From WTJX01 sp045106295 (lineage in GTDB: Bacteria > Bacteroidota > Bacteroidia > Cytophagales > JAAEPT01), in contig JBGCEI010000031.1 of assembly GCA_045106295.1 (NCBI GenBank), positions 1 through 29,712 on the forward strand: 29,712 nt of DNA. Direction: 5' to 3'. The notes below the pieces were generated by a model. That model searched no databases, was not told the DNA's origin, and saw only the letters and a list, made by a program, of their open reading frames with translations. This document shows positions 23,478-29,712 of this stretch, piece by piece; within the stretch, counting starts at the first letter, position 1; each line of letters starts with the position of its first letter. Both the position numbers and the translations under genes were made by a program.

Positions 23478-24545
23478 ATGAAAAGAACAGCGATATTCGT
23501 TTCAGCCCTTCTTTTGGCTGCTTCATCTTACGCACAATGCGGTAAGGTAGTATGGAAAAAAGAAAATGGAGAAATCATCAGTGTGCAGACTGCAGATGGT
23601 GTTAGTGTAATTACTAACCAAGATGGAAGCGGTGACTGTGGAAACATGGAACAAGCTCCAAAGATTATTGATACTGATGGTGATGGAATTGCTGATGCAG
23701 AAGATAAGTGCCCTACCGTAGCAGGTGTTGCATCTGAAGGTGGTTGCCCAGTTGTTAAAAAGAAAAATCAAATTGATACTGACGGTGATGGTGTCTTCGA
23801 TATATTAGATGCATGTCCTTCTGTAAAAGGTTCTATTTTACTTAAAGGTTGTCCTGATACTGATGGTGACGGGATTAAAGATTCTGAAGATGCATGTCCT
23901 TCTGTAAAAGGTGTTACAGCATTCAATGGTTGTCCTGACACTGACGGTGACGGAATCAAAGATTCTGAAGATGCTTGTCCTACAGTAAAAGGATTAGCTG
24001 CATTCAAAGGTTGCGCCGATACTGATGGTGATGGTGTAGCAGATCCAGATGATGCTTGTCCTTCTACTAAAGGGTTAGCTGCATTAGGCGGTTGCGCTGA
24101 CAGTGATGGAGATGGTGTAAAAGACGATGCTGATGCATGTCCTACGGTTGCAGGTATTGCTGAAAACAAAGGATGTCCTGAAATCAAAGAAGAAGTAAAA
24201 GAAGTGTTCAAAAAAGCATTGAGTGGTATCCAATTCTATTCAGGTAAGTCTACATTGAAGCCAACATCTTATTCAATATTGAATGACATAGCTGGAATAA
24301 TGAAAGATAACCCTGCTTATAAATTAGCTATGACAGGTTATACTGACAGTGCTGGTGATGAAACTATGAACCTTAACTTATCTAAGAAAAGAGCTGAATC
24401 AGCGTACAACTACTTAGTAGAAAAAGGTGTTACTGGTGATAGAATGACTCACAACGGTTTAGGTGAAGAAAACCCAGTTGATACTAACGCTACTAGAGCG
24501 GGAAGAGCTAAAAACAGAAGAGTAGAATTCGAAGTAGAATTCTAG
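23478..24545 (+). CDS. OmpA-domain protein with six thrombospondin type 3 repeats
   Basis: A 355-aa exported protein. A signal peptide (1-19, cleaved after ASSYA) is followed by a short Cys-containing N-terminal part without the usual OmpA beta-barrel. Six calcium-binding TSP3 repeats follow (about 56-230), each starting DTDGDG or DSDGDG and ending in a Cys-Pro or Gly-Cys pair. The C-terminal OmpA domain (about 240-355: IQFYSGKSTLKPTSY, GYTDSAGDETMNLNLSKKRA, GRAKNRRVEFEVEF) binds peptidoglycan. Position -1 of the first Cys is Gln, so it is not a lipoprotein. It probably links the outer membrane or a complex to the wall. It is divergent from the GTPase operon, 190 bp apart. Confidence 0.93.
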   Translation: MKRTAIFVSALLLAASSYAQCGKVVWKKENGEIISVQTADGVSVITNQDGSGDCGNMEQAPKIIDTDGDGIADAEDKCPTVAGVASEGGCPVVKKKNQIDTDGDGVFDILDACPSVKGSILLKGCPDTDGDGIKDSEDACPSVKGVTAFNGCPDTDGDGIKDSEDACPTVKGLAAFKGCADTDGDGVADPDDACPSTKGLAALGGCADSDGDGVKDDADACPTVAGIAENKGCPEIKEEVKEVFKKALSGIQFYSGKSTLKPTSYSILNDIAGIMKDNPAYKLAMTGYTDSAGDETMNLNLSKKRAESAYNYLVEKGVTGDRMTHNGLGEENPVDTNATRAGRAKNRRVEFEVEF

Positions 24546-24563
24546 AAAAACTCTCACTGAAAC

Positions 24564-24598
24564 AAAAAAGGGACTAAGTTAAACTTAGTCCCTTTTTT
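24564..24598 (+). terminator. Intrinsic terminator after the OmpA/TSP3 gene
   Basis: A perfect stem (24570-24578 gggactaag, pairing with 24584-24592) is extended by A6/T6 (24564-24569 and 24593-24598), with a 5-nt loop ttaaa. It starts about 19 bp after the stop. A strong terminator that can act on both strands. Confidence 0.9.
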
Positions 24599-24665
24599 TA
24601 TGCTTTTTTGTTTCTGAGGAGTGAGAGGGTATGTAAGTATTATTAATATTATGGCAATTAACTGT

Positions 24666-24887
24666 TCGAGATTTCTCTGCCTGCAGCAGGCAAGCTGATT
24701 GCTCAGGAATGACGATAATCCCGAAATATGCATTAGAGAGCCTATTCCGAATCTAACTATCTGCAAATCAGTCGCTTTACTAGTTTAGCCAATTTAACCC
24801 TAGCGGTGCTAGGCTGAAATGAGCTAAACCCCTGATTTCTTGCTAGTTAACTTCTCATAACGAATTCTAATGCAAAATCCGGGATAA
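24666..24887. repeat. Composite palindromic intergenic element
   Basis: No gene lies between 24600 and 24914. The left part (24666-24713) reads gagatttctctgcctgcagc and ends ggaatgacg, with a perfect 6-bp inverted repeat at 24679-24691. It resembles, from memory, a dispersed palindromic repeat of many bacterial genomes. A second part is bounded by imperfect inverted repeats at 24718-24737 (atcccg, then tgcattaga) and 24866-24885. Between these lies a nested hairpin: outer arms gtttagc 24783-24789 and 24823-24829, inner arms cctagc 24799-24804 and gctagg 24808-24813. The 25 bp at 24859-24883 recur exactly at 28466-28490. Confidence 0.6.
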
Positions 24888-24914
24888 TAATGCTTAACTA
24901 AACAATATTGATTA

Positions 24915-26186
24915 TTAAGCTTCAAACACTTTAACCAATTCCTCTAACCTATTCCCTCTTGATCCTTTTATTAAAACAGTGTCTACCGATGTTGCTAACT
25001 GCTGTAAATTAGATTTTAGTACCTCTTTATCAGTGAAAAAAGCATAAGTAGGAAATTCTTTTTTAAAAGGGGTGAATTCATTTCCAAACAGGAATACGTG
25101 ATCAAACTGATTGAGTAGATTCAATAAATGCTTGTGCTCTTCAGCACTAGCCAGTCCTAATTCTAACATTTCACCCAATACAACTGCTTTTTGGTTTCCT
25201 TCAGAAAGGGAAAAGGATTCTATGGATTTTTCCATAGAAGTAGGATTAGCATTGTAAGCGTCGAGCAAAATAGTTCTATGCCCTATTTTGATTAGTTGAG
25301 ACCGGTTATTGGTAGATTCATAGTCAGTAATGGCTTTTAAGGCTTTTTCTTCTGGAATAGAAAAGAATAAACCAACATGAATAGCGGCTAGCATATTCAT
25401 GTAATTGTAATCACCCATGAGATTTGTCCTTACTTTTCCTTTTTTGGAATGGAATAGCACAGAAGGGTTGGCTTCAATTAGTTGGTAATTTACATCAGAA
25501 TATAAGTCTCTGTTGGTTACTTGTTCAGAGAGACGTAGTAATACAGGGTCGTTTGTATTGACAAAGCAGGTGCCATTGGCAGAAGCCAAAAAATCAAATA
25601 GTTCTCCTTTTCCTTTTTTTATACCTTCTACTGAGCCAAAACCTTCTAAATGTGCTTTTCCGATATTAGTAATGATTCCGTGAGTAGGTTCTGCAATAGC
25701 ACAGAGTTCTGCAATGTCCCCGATTTTATTGGCGCCCATTTCTACAATAGCTAATTCGGTGTCGGTAGGCATCGACAATAGCGTAAGTGGAACACCAATA
25801 TGGTTGTTGAAATTCCCGTCAGTAGCATGTACACGGTAGCGTGTACAGAGTACATCACGTATTAATTCTTTGGTAGTCGTTTTTCCATTGGAACCTGTAA
25901 TGGCTAAAAAAGGAATGTTAAACTGTTTTCTGTGGTAATTTGCAAGCTGTTGAAGTGTTTCCAATACATCGTCTACCAAGAAGTAGCGGTTATCTAGTTT
26001 GTATTCAGCTTCGTCAATTACTACGTAAGCAGCTCCTAGGTCAAGAGCTTGTTTCGCAAATTTATTTCCGTTGAAATTCCCGCCTTTTAATGCAAAGAAC
26101 AGCGATCCTTTTGTTATTTTGCGTGTATCGGTACAGACGCCTGTACTATCTAAAAAGTGTTGATACAATTGGTTCATCAAATCCAT
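24915..26186 (-). CDS. murF: UDP-MurNAc-tripeptide D-alanyl-D-alanine ligase MurF
   Basis: Cytoplasmic ligase that adds D-Ala-D-Ala to the UDP-MurNAc-tripeptide in peptidoglycan synthesis. At 423 aa it is full length for Bacteroidota. N-terminal substrate part STGVCTDTRKITKGSLFFALKG (about 14-35), P-loop TGSNGKTTT (97-105, K102), and central motifs NNHIGVPLTLL and IVEMGANKIGDI (147-158). Near the C-terminus DAYNANPTSM and IKGSRGNRLEELV are the conserved ends. The start may be ATG at 26186 or at 26177 (M4, giving MNQLYQ). A divergent gene begins only 5 bp away from the first choice. Confidence 0.96.
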   Translation of the reverse strand: MDLMNQLYQHFLDSTGVCTDTRKITKGSLFFALKGGNFNGNKFAKQALDLGAAYVVIDEAEYKLDNRYFLVDDVLETLQQLANYHRKQFNIPFLAITGSNGKTTTKELIRDVLCTRYRVHATDGNFNNHIGVPLTLLSMPTDTELAIVEMGANKIGDIAELCAIAEPTHGIITNIGKAHLEGFGSVEGIKKGKGELFDFLASANGTCFVNTNDPVLLRLSEQVTNRDLYSDVNYQLIEANPSVLFHSKKGKVRTNLMGDYNYMNMLAAIHVGLFFSIPEEKALKAITDYESTNNRSQLIKIGHRTILLDAYNANPTSMEKSIESFSLSEGNQKAVVLGEMLELGLASAEEHKHLLNLLNQFDHVFLFGNEFTPFKKEFPTYAFFTDKEVLKSNLQQLATSVDTVLIKGSRGNRLEELVKVFEA

Positions 26187-26191
26187 AGTCT

Positions 26192-26557
26192 ATGAGTGAG
26201 CATCAGAAAGGAATAGTACACATTCATTTGTTGGATAAAATTAAGTATAATTTTGATACTTCTTTTTCTTCCGTGCTTAAAAATAAACCAGTAGAGGTAG
26301 CGTACTATGAGATTGATAATTTTTCAGATGCCATTAGTTTGTTGTATGCAGAACAATTTATTGAGTCAGTAATTGAGCTGAAGGTATTTATTACGGCAGA
26401 CTCTGAGCGAGCTTCAGTCGCTAAATTAAATGCTCTTTTTCACCGTATTGGCAAAAAAGAGCATTTAGAAATTATTGATGATTCTAAAAATAGCATGGTG
26501 GCAGCTACTTTTCAGAAAAAGAGTAACTACCGTAAAGGGAGTGAGGTAGTGTTTTAA
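26192..26557 (+). CDS. Conserved-type hypothetical protein, 121 aa
   Basis: A soluble 121-aa protein without signal peptide or membrane segment. No family was recognised. It shows a mixed alpha/beta pattern and ends in a basic KKSNYRKGSEVVF. It is divergent from murF with almost no space between start codons, so its promoter must overlap murF coding sequence. The paralogue gene on the other strand follows 6 bp after its stop. Coding potential looks real because it spans the full gap between two genes. Confidence 0.65.
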   Translation: MSEHQKGIVHIHLLDKIKYNFDTSFSSVLKNKPVEVAYYEIDNFSDAISLLYAEQFIESVIELKVFITADSERASVAKLNALFHRIGKKEHLEIIDDSKNSMVAATFQKKSNYRKGSEVVF

Positions 26558-26563
26558 AACGGG

Positions 26564-26854
26564 TTAAATTTCTATGGATTCTATCGATTTGATAGGGACA
26601 ATTTTGGCTCCTTTTAAAAAAATAAAATGTTCATCTACAGCCCATATAGTCGTTTTTACACTTACAGAATAAGGCTTATTTGTTACATTAAAGTTTATTT
26701 TCACCTTATGCTTTAGACTATTACCTAAACGCATTGCTTTTTCAATATTACGCTTTCTATTTTTTTTCAAATTTTCTTCTGATAAGACATCTGTATTAGG
26801 GAAATTGTAGCAGTCAATAGTTTCTTTTTCAATATCTGTTCTCATAACCTTCAT
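26564..26854 (-). CDS. Small cytoplasmic protein, paralogue 1 of a duplicated pair
   Basis: A 96-aa basic protein with no signal or membrane segment. The C-terminal half (KVKINFNVTNKPYSVSVKTT, then IWAVDEHFIFLKGAKIVPIKSIESIEI) is predicted beta-rich and resembles small Bacteroidota proteins of unknown function that end in a 'LKGxxxIPxxxIxxIE' pattern. It is nearly identical in this half to the product of 28567-28848, while the N-terminal parts differ more. A 69-bp stretch (26639-26707) is identical to 28642-28710. Start: ATG at 26854 or the ATG two codons on (M4), which aligns with the paralogue. Confidence 0.75.
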   Translation of the reverse strand: MKVMRTDIEKETIDCYNFPNTDVLSEENLKKNRKRNIEKAMRLGNSLKHKVKINFNVTNKPYSVSVKTTIWAVDEHFIFLKGAKIVPIKSIESIEI

Positions 26855-26897
26855 TTTTTTAATTGTTCGTATATTTTTTTGTATTCCTTATTAAGTA

Positions 26898-27095
26898 TTA
26901 ATAACCGATAGGAGAAAAGCTATTTGCGTAACTAAATTGCATAGGATAATTTGTTTTCACCCAGTCCTTTACTTTTTTACGTTCTGGCTCGTTTAACCAT
27001 AAAAGCGTTTTACTAAATTCTTTTTTGAATAAGTGATTATCAAAGCTTACTTTTTTCAAGATTAGCATTGCATACTTTTCGGTGGTTAGTGACAT
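26898..27095 (-). CDS. Small basic protein, 65 aa, unknown function
   Basis: A 65-aa charged protein: MSLTTEKYAMLILKKVSFDN, then LFKKEFSKTLLWLNEPERKK. It is probably helical and resembles short hypothetical proteins of Bacteroidota that lie beside the paralogue type above. It is 43 bp upstream of paralogue 1 on the same strand, so the two may form a small operon. The function is not known. Confidence 0.6.
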   Translation of the reverse strand: MSLTTEKYAMLILKKVSFDNHLFKKEFSKTLLWLNEPERKKVKDWVKTNYPMQFSYANSFSPIGY

Positions 27096-27174
27096 ATTTG
27101 TCTATGTTTTTTTAATGTTAACTATGTATTGAAATATGGTGTTTTTAGTTGAGTATAAGTCAACTAAATTTTAT

Positions 27175-27435
27175 TTAATCCAACGCCCAGTCAAATTGTT
27201 TTCTTTTTTGATCTTGCACCTTTTTTTGTTTCTTTAGACTAGCCCACTGTTGTGGTTTTTTATTTTTTAAATATACTTTCTGAGCTTCTGCCATAGATGC
27301 TGGCTGAGAAGAAGTGCAAGAATGGAGCATTAGAAATATTCCAGATACAATTAGTGTTGCAGCCATTTTTTGAGCAGTAGAAGATAATTTATTAGCACTA
27401 TTTTTCTGCTTTTTTATTTCTATTGAATTAGTCAT
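27175..27435 (-). CDS. Small lipoprotein, 86 aa
   Basis: A short basic N-terminal tail (1-24) precedes a hydrophobic segment (about 25-38) and the lipobox LHSC, with Cys40 as the lipidated residue. The rest (41-86) is charged: YLKNKKPQQWASLKKQKK. The basic tail before the signal segment is longer than usual, so the true start could be a later Met (M23). A -7 box is at 27461-27468. The function is unknown. Confidence 0.6.
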   Translation of the reverse strand: MTNSIEIKKQKNSANKLSSTAQKMAATLIVSGIFLMLHSCTSSQPASMAEAQKVYLKNKKPQQWASLKKQKKVQDQKRKQFDWALD

Positions 27436-27460
27436 GTCATTACTTGTTTTGATTATGATT

Positions 27461-27468
27461 CAAATGTA
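27461..27468 (-). promoter_or_regulatory. Candidate -7 box of the lipoprotein gene
   Basis: TACATTTG on the minus strand fits TAnnTTTG, 25 bp upstream of the annotated start. No -33 element was found. The same gap must also hold the promoter of the divergent LysR gene. Confidence 0.35.
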
Positions 27469-27527
27469 AACACAAATATTCATTAGTTTTTATTTAATTA
27501 TTTTATTATAAATATTAACTTTAGTTT

Positions 27528-28451
27528 ATGAATTATACTCTACATCAATTAAAAATATTTCTAACAGTATCTGATCATCAAAGTATTACGAAAGCAGCCG
27601 AAGCACTTTATTTAACGCAACCGACAGTATCTATTCAGTTGAAGAAGCTTCAAGATCAGTTTGAATTGCCCTTAACAGAAGTGATTGGTAGACGCCTTTT
27701 TATTACAGATTTCGGAAAAGAAATAGCGAAAAGAAGTAAACGGATACTAGAAGAAGCAGAAGGTATTCATTACACTATGGATCAATATAAGGGGTTATTA
27801 ACAGGGAAGATTAAGTTGTCAATTGTTTCTACGGCTAAATATGTAATTCCGTATCTTTTAAAGCCTTTTATGGATTTGTATCCAGGGATAGACATTTCCA
27901 TTGATGTGTCAAATAAAGATAAGGTAGTGGATAGTCTTATGAAGAATGAAACCGATTTTGCCATGGTTTCTGTATTGCCTGATGGCATAAAGATTAACAC
28001 ACTGGCATTGATGGAAAATAGATTGTATTTAGTTGGGAATAAAGACCAGTCTATATCAATCAAAGAACCAAAAAAATTGGAAAACGTAACGCTTGTATTC
28101 CGAGAAGAAGGTTCTGCTACTAGAAAGGCAATGGAAAGATATTTAGAAGAGTATGGAGTAGTCGTTAAGAAACATATGGAGTTGGTTTCTAATGAAGCCA
28201 TAAAACAAGCAGTGATGGCGGGGATAGGATTTTCTATTGTCCCTCTTATTGGACTGAAGACTGAGCTTTCTAGTGAGAACATAGAGATTTATCCTCTTGA
28301 GGGACTCCCTATCATTACTAATTGGAACTTAGTTTTTTTGCAAGATAAAAACCTAACACCTGCACACATCGCTTTAATAAAGTATATTGAAGAGAATAAA
28401 GACGAAATCATTAATGACTATTTCTCCTGGTCGCTTTCTCCAGTGAAGTAG
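27528..28451 (+). CDS. LysR-family transcriptional regulator
   Basis: A 307-aa regulator of standard LysR length. The winged HTH is at about 3-62 (YTLHQLKIFLTVSDHQSITK, then AAEALYLTQPTVSIQLKKL). The LysR substrate-binding domain covers about 90-295 and includes GKIKLSIVSTAKYVIPYLL, LYLVGNKDQ and AGIGFSIVPLIGL. LysR proteins generally control a divergent neighbour; here that would be the small lipoprotein gene 92 bp away. The binding-domain pattern does not reveal the inducer. Codon use looks like its neighbours. Confidence 0.93.
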   Translation: MNYTLHQLKIFLTVSDHQSITKAAEALYLTQPTVSIQLKKLQDQFELPLTEVIGRRLFITDFGKEIAKRSKRILEEAEGIHYTMDQYKGLLTGKIKLSIVSTAKYVIPYLLKPFMDLYPGIDISIDVSNKDKVVDSLMKNETDFAMVSVLPDGIKINTLALMENRLYLVGNKDQSISIKEPKKLENVTLVFREEGSATRKAMERYLEEYGVVVKKHMELVSNEAIKQAVMAGIGFSIVPLIGLKTELSSENIEIYPLEGLPIITNWNLVFLQDKNLTPAHIALIKYIEENKDEIINDYFSWSLSPVK

Positions 28452-28453
28452 AT

Positions 28454-28495
28454 TTTAACCCGAAAAACGAATTCTAATGCAAAATCCGGGTTTAA
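28454..28495 (+). repeat. Second copy of the 25-bp repeat inside a hairpin after lysR
   Basis: Bases 28466-28490 are identical to 24859-24883. Here the repeat sits in a weak hairpin: aacccg (28457-28462) pairs with cgggtt (28487-28492), followed by a T-rich run (28498-28514). The hairpin could serve as terminator of lysR. Confidence 0.6.
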
Positions 28496-28566
28496 GAATT
28501 CTTTTTATTTTTGTTATTCTCGAAAAATTGGGGATAATGAGCAGTTAAATTGCTGAAATGATTTTT

Positions 28567-28848
28567 TTAAAATTCGATCGATTCGATCGATTTGATAGGG
28601 ACAATCCTGGCTCCTTTTAAATAAATAAAATGGTTATCTAAAGCCCATATAGTCGTTTTTACACTTACAGAATAAGGCTTATTTGTTACATTAAAGTTTA
28701 TTTTCACCTTCTGTTTAAGGTTGTTTCCTAAGTGCATGGCTTCTTCAATATCACTTTTTCTTTTACTCTTCAGGTTTTCTTCTGATAATACATCCTCATT
28801 AGGAAAGCTGTAGTTGCCAATAGTTTCCTTCTCAATAACTGTTCTCAT
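28567..28848 (-). CDS. Small cytoplasmic protein, paralogue 2 of a duplicated pair
   Basis: A 93-aa protein with the same plan as the product of 26564-26854: a charged N-terminal half (SEENLKSKRKSDIEEAMHLG) and a nearly identical beta-rich second half ending LKGARIVPIKSIESIEF. The ATG at 28848 aligns with M4 of paralogue 1, supporting this as the real start in both. The last codons lie in an unusual tandem ttcgatcga pattern (around 28573-28592). No function can be assigned. Confidence 0.75.
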   Translation of the reverse strand: MRTVIEKETIGNYSFPNEDVLSEENLKSKRKSDIEEAMHLGNNLKQKVKINFNVTNKPYSVSVKTTIWALDNHFIYLKGARIVPIKSIESIEF

Positions 28849-29068
28849 AATTTACTGTTTAGTGACTAAAATTGTCTTTTAAAAAAAAAGTATACCTACT
28901 TAATTATACGGATAAATTGAATGTTTGCTTAGTTCGTCCTGTTGAGATTGTTGTTCTTTTTGATAATTGGGAAAAAGGCAATTGTTGTCATTTTTTTAAT
29001 AGTAAAGCTCTGTGGTTTCATTCCTTGTCAACTACGTTTTCACACGAGTAAGGAGTTAAAGAAAGGTC

Positions 29069-29107
29069 ATTAAAAAAAGCCTTTCCGTATGGAAAGGCTT
29101 TTTTAAT
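29069..29107 (-). terminator. Intrinsic terminator of the outer-membrane protein gene
   Basis: The stem arms lie at 29069-29086 (aaaaaagcctttcc inside) and 29091-29107, with loop gtat and one bulged A. It ends in a T run on both strands. It lies 28 bp after the stop codon at 29136. The preceding stretch 28849-29068 holds no gene or other structure that I can see. Confidence 0.88.
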
Positions 29108-29135
29108 ATTATGTGTGTTGTTTCTAACGACTTTC

Positions 29136-29712
29136 TTAGAAAGCGTAAACAGCAGCTAAACCTAATCTAATGCTATTGTTGTCAGAACCAAATACACTTG
29201 ATCTGTCTTCAGCTTGAGCACCTGCACCTTTACCAATTTTTTCAGCAACGTCGTATCTTACTTCTGGGATAAGAGTTAAACCACCTACAGTGTAGTTGGC
29301 TGAAGCAGTAATAGCACTCATAGTGATATCTTCTCCTGATAAGTTAGAACCAACAGCATCTCCACCTAATGCACCTGCATTGTTTACAAACGTAAACATC
29401 TCTCCTCTAAGACCTAGAGAAAGAGCATCAGTTAATGCGTAGTTAACATATAAAGCACCACCTTGGTAACCTGCTGCATCACTATTAAGATCTAAGTAAC
29501 TATTCTCAGTCTCAGTAATAGTAGTAAGATCATCATTAGACCAGTATTTAGCAGCATTAACACCTACATACAATTCGTCAGTTACTTGGTAACCAGTAGT
29601 TACATCAAATATAGTTCCTGAATTTTGTCCAGTAACAGCATTTAAGTAAACATCCCATCCTTCGATTGGAGCAAGGTGTAATTGAGCACCGAAGTCACTA
29701 GCTTCTGCAGGG
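29136..29712 (-). CDS. Outer-membrane beta-barrel protein (porin-like), 3' part only
   Basis: The frame stays open to the window edge, so the N-terminal part and signal peptide lie outside. The visible 191 residues are rich in alternating hydrophobic and polar strands with aromatic ends: VYLNAVTG, FDVTTGYQVTDELYVGVNAA, ALYVNYALTDALSLGLRGEM, SANYTVGGLTLIPEVRYDVA and a terminal LGLAAVYAF. The C-terminal Phe and the strand pattern are typical of a transmembrane barrel, close to the 'putative beta-barrel porin-2 / OmpL-like' type. A strong terminator follows. The internal TTG at 29573 is not the real start. Confidence 0.8.
   Translation of the reverse strand, partial: PAEASDFGAQLHLAPIEGWDVYLNAVTGQNSGTIFDVTTGYQVTDELYVGVNAAKYWSNDDLTTITETENSYLDLNSDAAGYQGGALYVNYALTDALSLGLRGEMFTFVNNAGALGGDAVGSNLSGEDITMSAITASANYTVGGLTLIPEVRYDVAEKIGKGAGAQAEDRSSVFGSDNNSIRLGLAAVYAF

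Noticed and set aside
23768..24211. 147-aa open frame antisense to the OmpA/TSP3 gene
   Set aside because: It arises from the repetitive TSP3 codons read in reverse; its low-complexity Ser/Pro/Ala product has no family features.
24783..24829. Possible tRNA-like fold in the intergenic element
   Set aside because: It forms nested hairpins but lacks the acceptor stem, T-loop sequence and correct length of a tRNA.
29136..29573. Complete 145-aa gene starting at the TTG at 29573
   Set aside because: The frame continues with beta-barrel strands to the window edge; the gene is larger and cut by the window.

Overview
The window looks like a chromosomal piece of a low-GC member of the Bacteroidota, most likely the Cytophagales. 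Protein-level similarity points there (rplM-rpsI-rpsB-tsf run, MoaC-MoaB fusion, LytTR and hybrid-kinase signalling, OmpA protein with thrombospondin type 3 repeats). So do the promoters: several match the Bacteroidota -7 box TAnnTTTG, and Shine-Dalgarno sequences are not apparent. No rRNA, tRNA, CRISPR array or insertion sequence was found.

Layout. (1) 411-7306, nitrogen oxide metabolism: nirBD (minus strand) is divergent from a nitrate/nitrite-type sensor kinase with a PilJ/NarX-like P-box, its NarL-type regulator, an SMI1/KNR4-like protein and a MoaC-MoaB fusion for molybdenum cofactor. (2) 7315-9583, accessory genes: an AAA_14/DUF4143 ATPase with a perfect 20-bp inverted repeat upstream, a HicAB toxin-antitoxin pair with an operator-like palindrome, and a small membrane protein. 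(3) 9639-14749: gatC-gatA-gatB, with GatB fused in frame to a complete aspartyl-tRNA synthetase (1109 aa), so the whole tRNA-dependent Asn/Gln pathway apart from GluRS lies in one transcription unit. (4) 15188-17899: rplM-rpsI-rpsB-tsf with a clear promoter and terminators. (5) 18028-23287: a tightly packed minus-strand operon. It encodes a membrane-anchored peptidoglycan-binding protein, a coiled-coil protein, a Roadblock-like protein, a Ras/Rab-like small GTPase, a hybrid histidine kinase, an Hpt protein, a LytTR response regulator and finally a SUI1-family factor. It reads as an envelope-to-GTPase-to-phosphorelay signalling chain. (6) 23478-24545: OmpA/TSP3 protein, divergent from that operon. 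(7) 24600-29712: intergenic repeat element, murF, a run of small Bacteroidota-type proteins including two paralogues that share a 69-bp identical block, a LysR regulator, and the 3' part of an outer-membrane barrel gene cut by the window edge.

The best leads for a little-described system are the GatB-AspRS fusion and the GTPase/Roadblock/phosphorelay operon. The nitrate sensor next to nirBD and moaCB is the most directly testable regulatory hypothesis. All functional calls are by eye from protein motifs; no database search was run.
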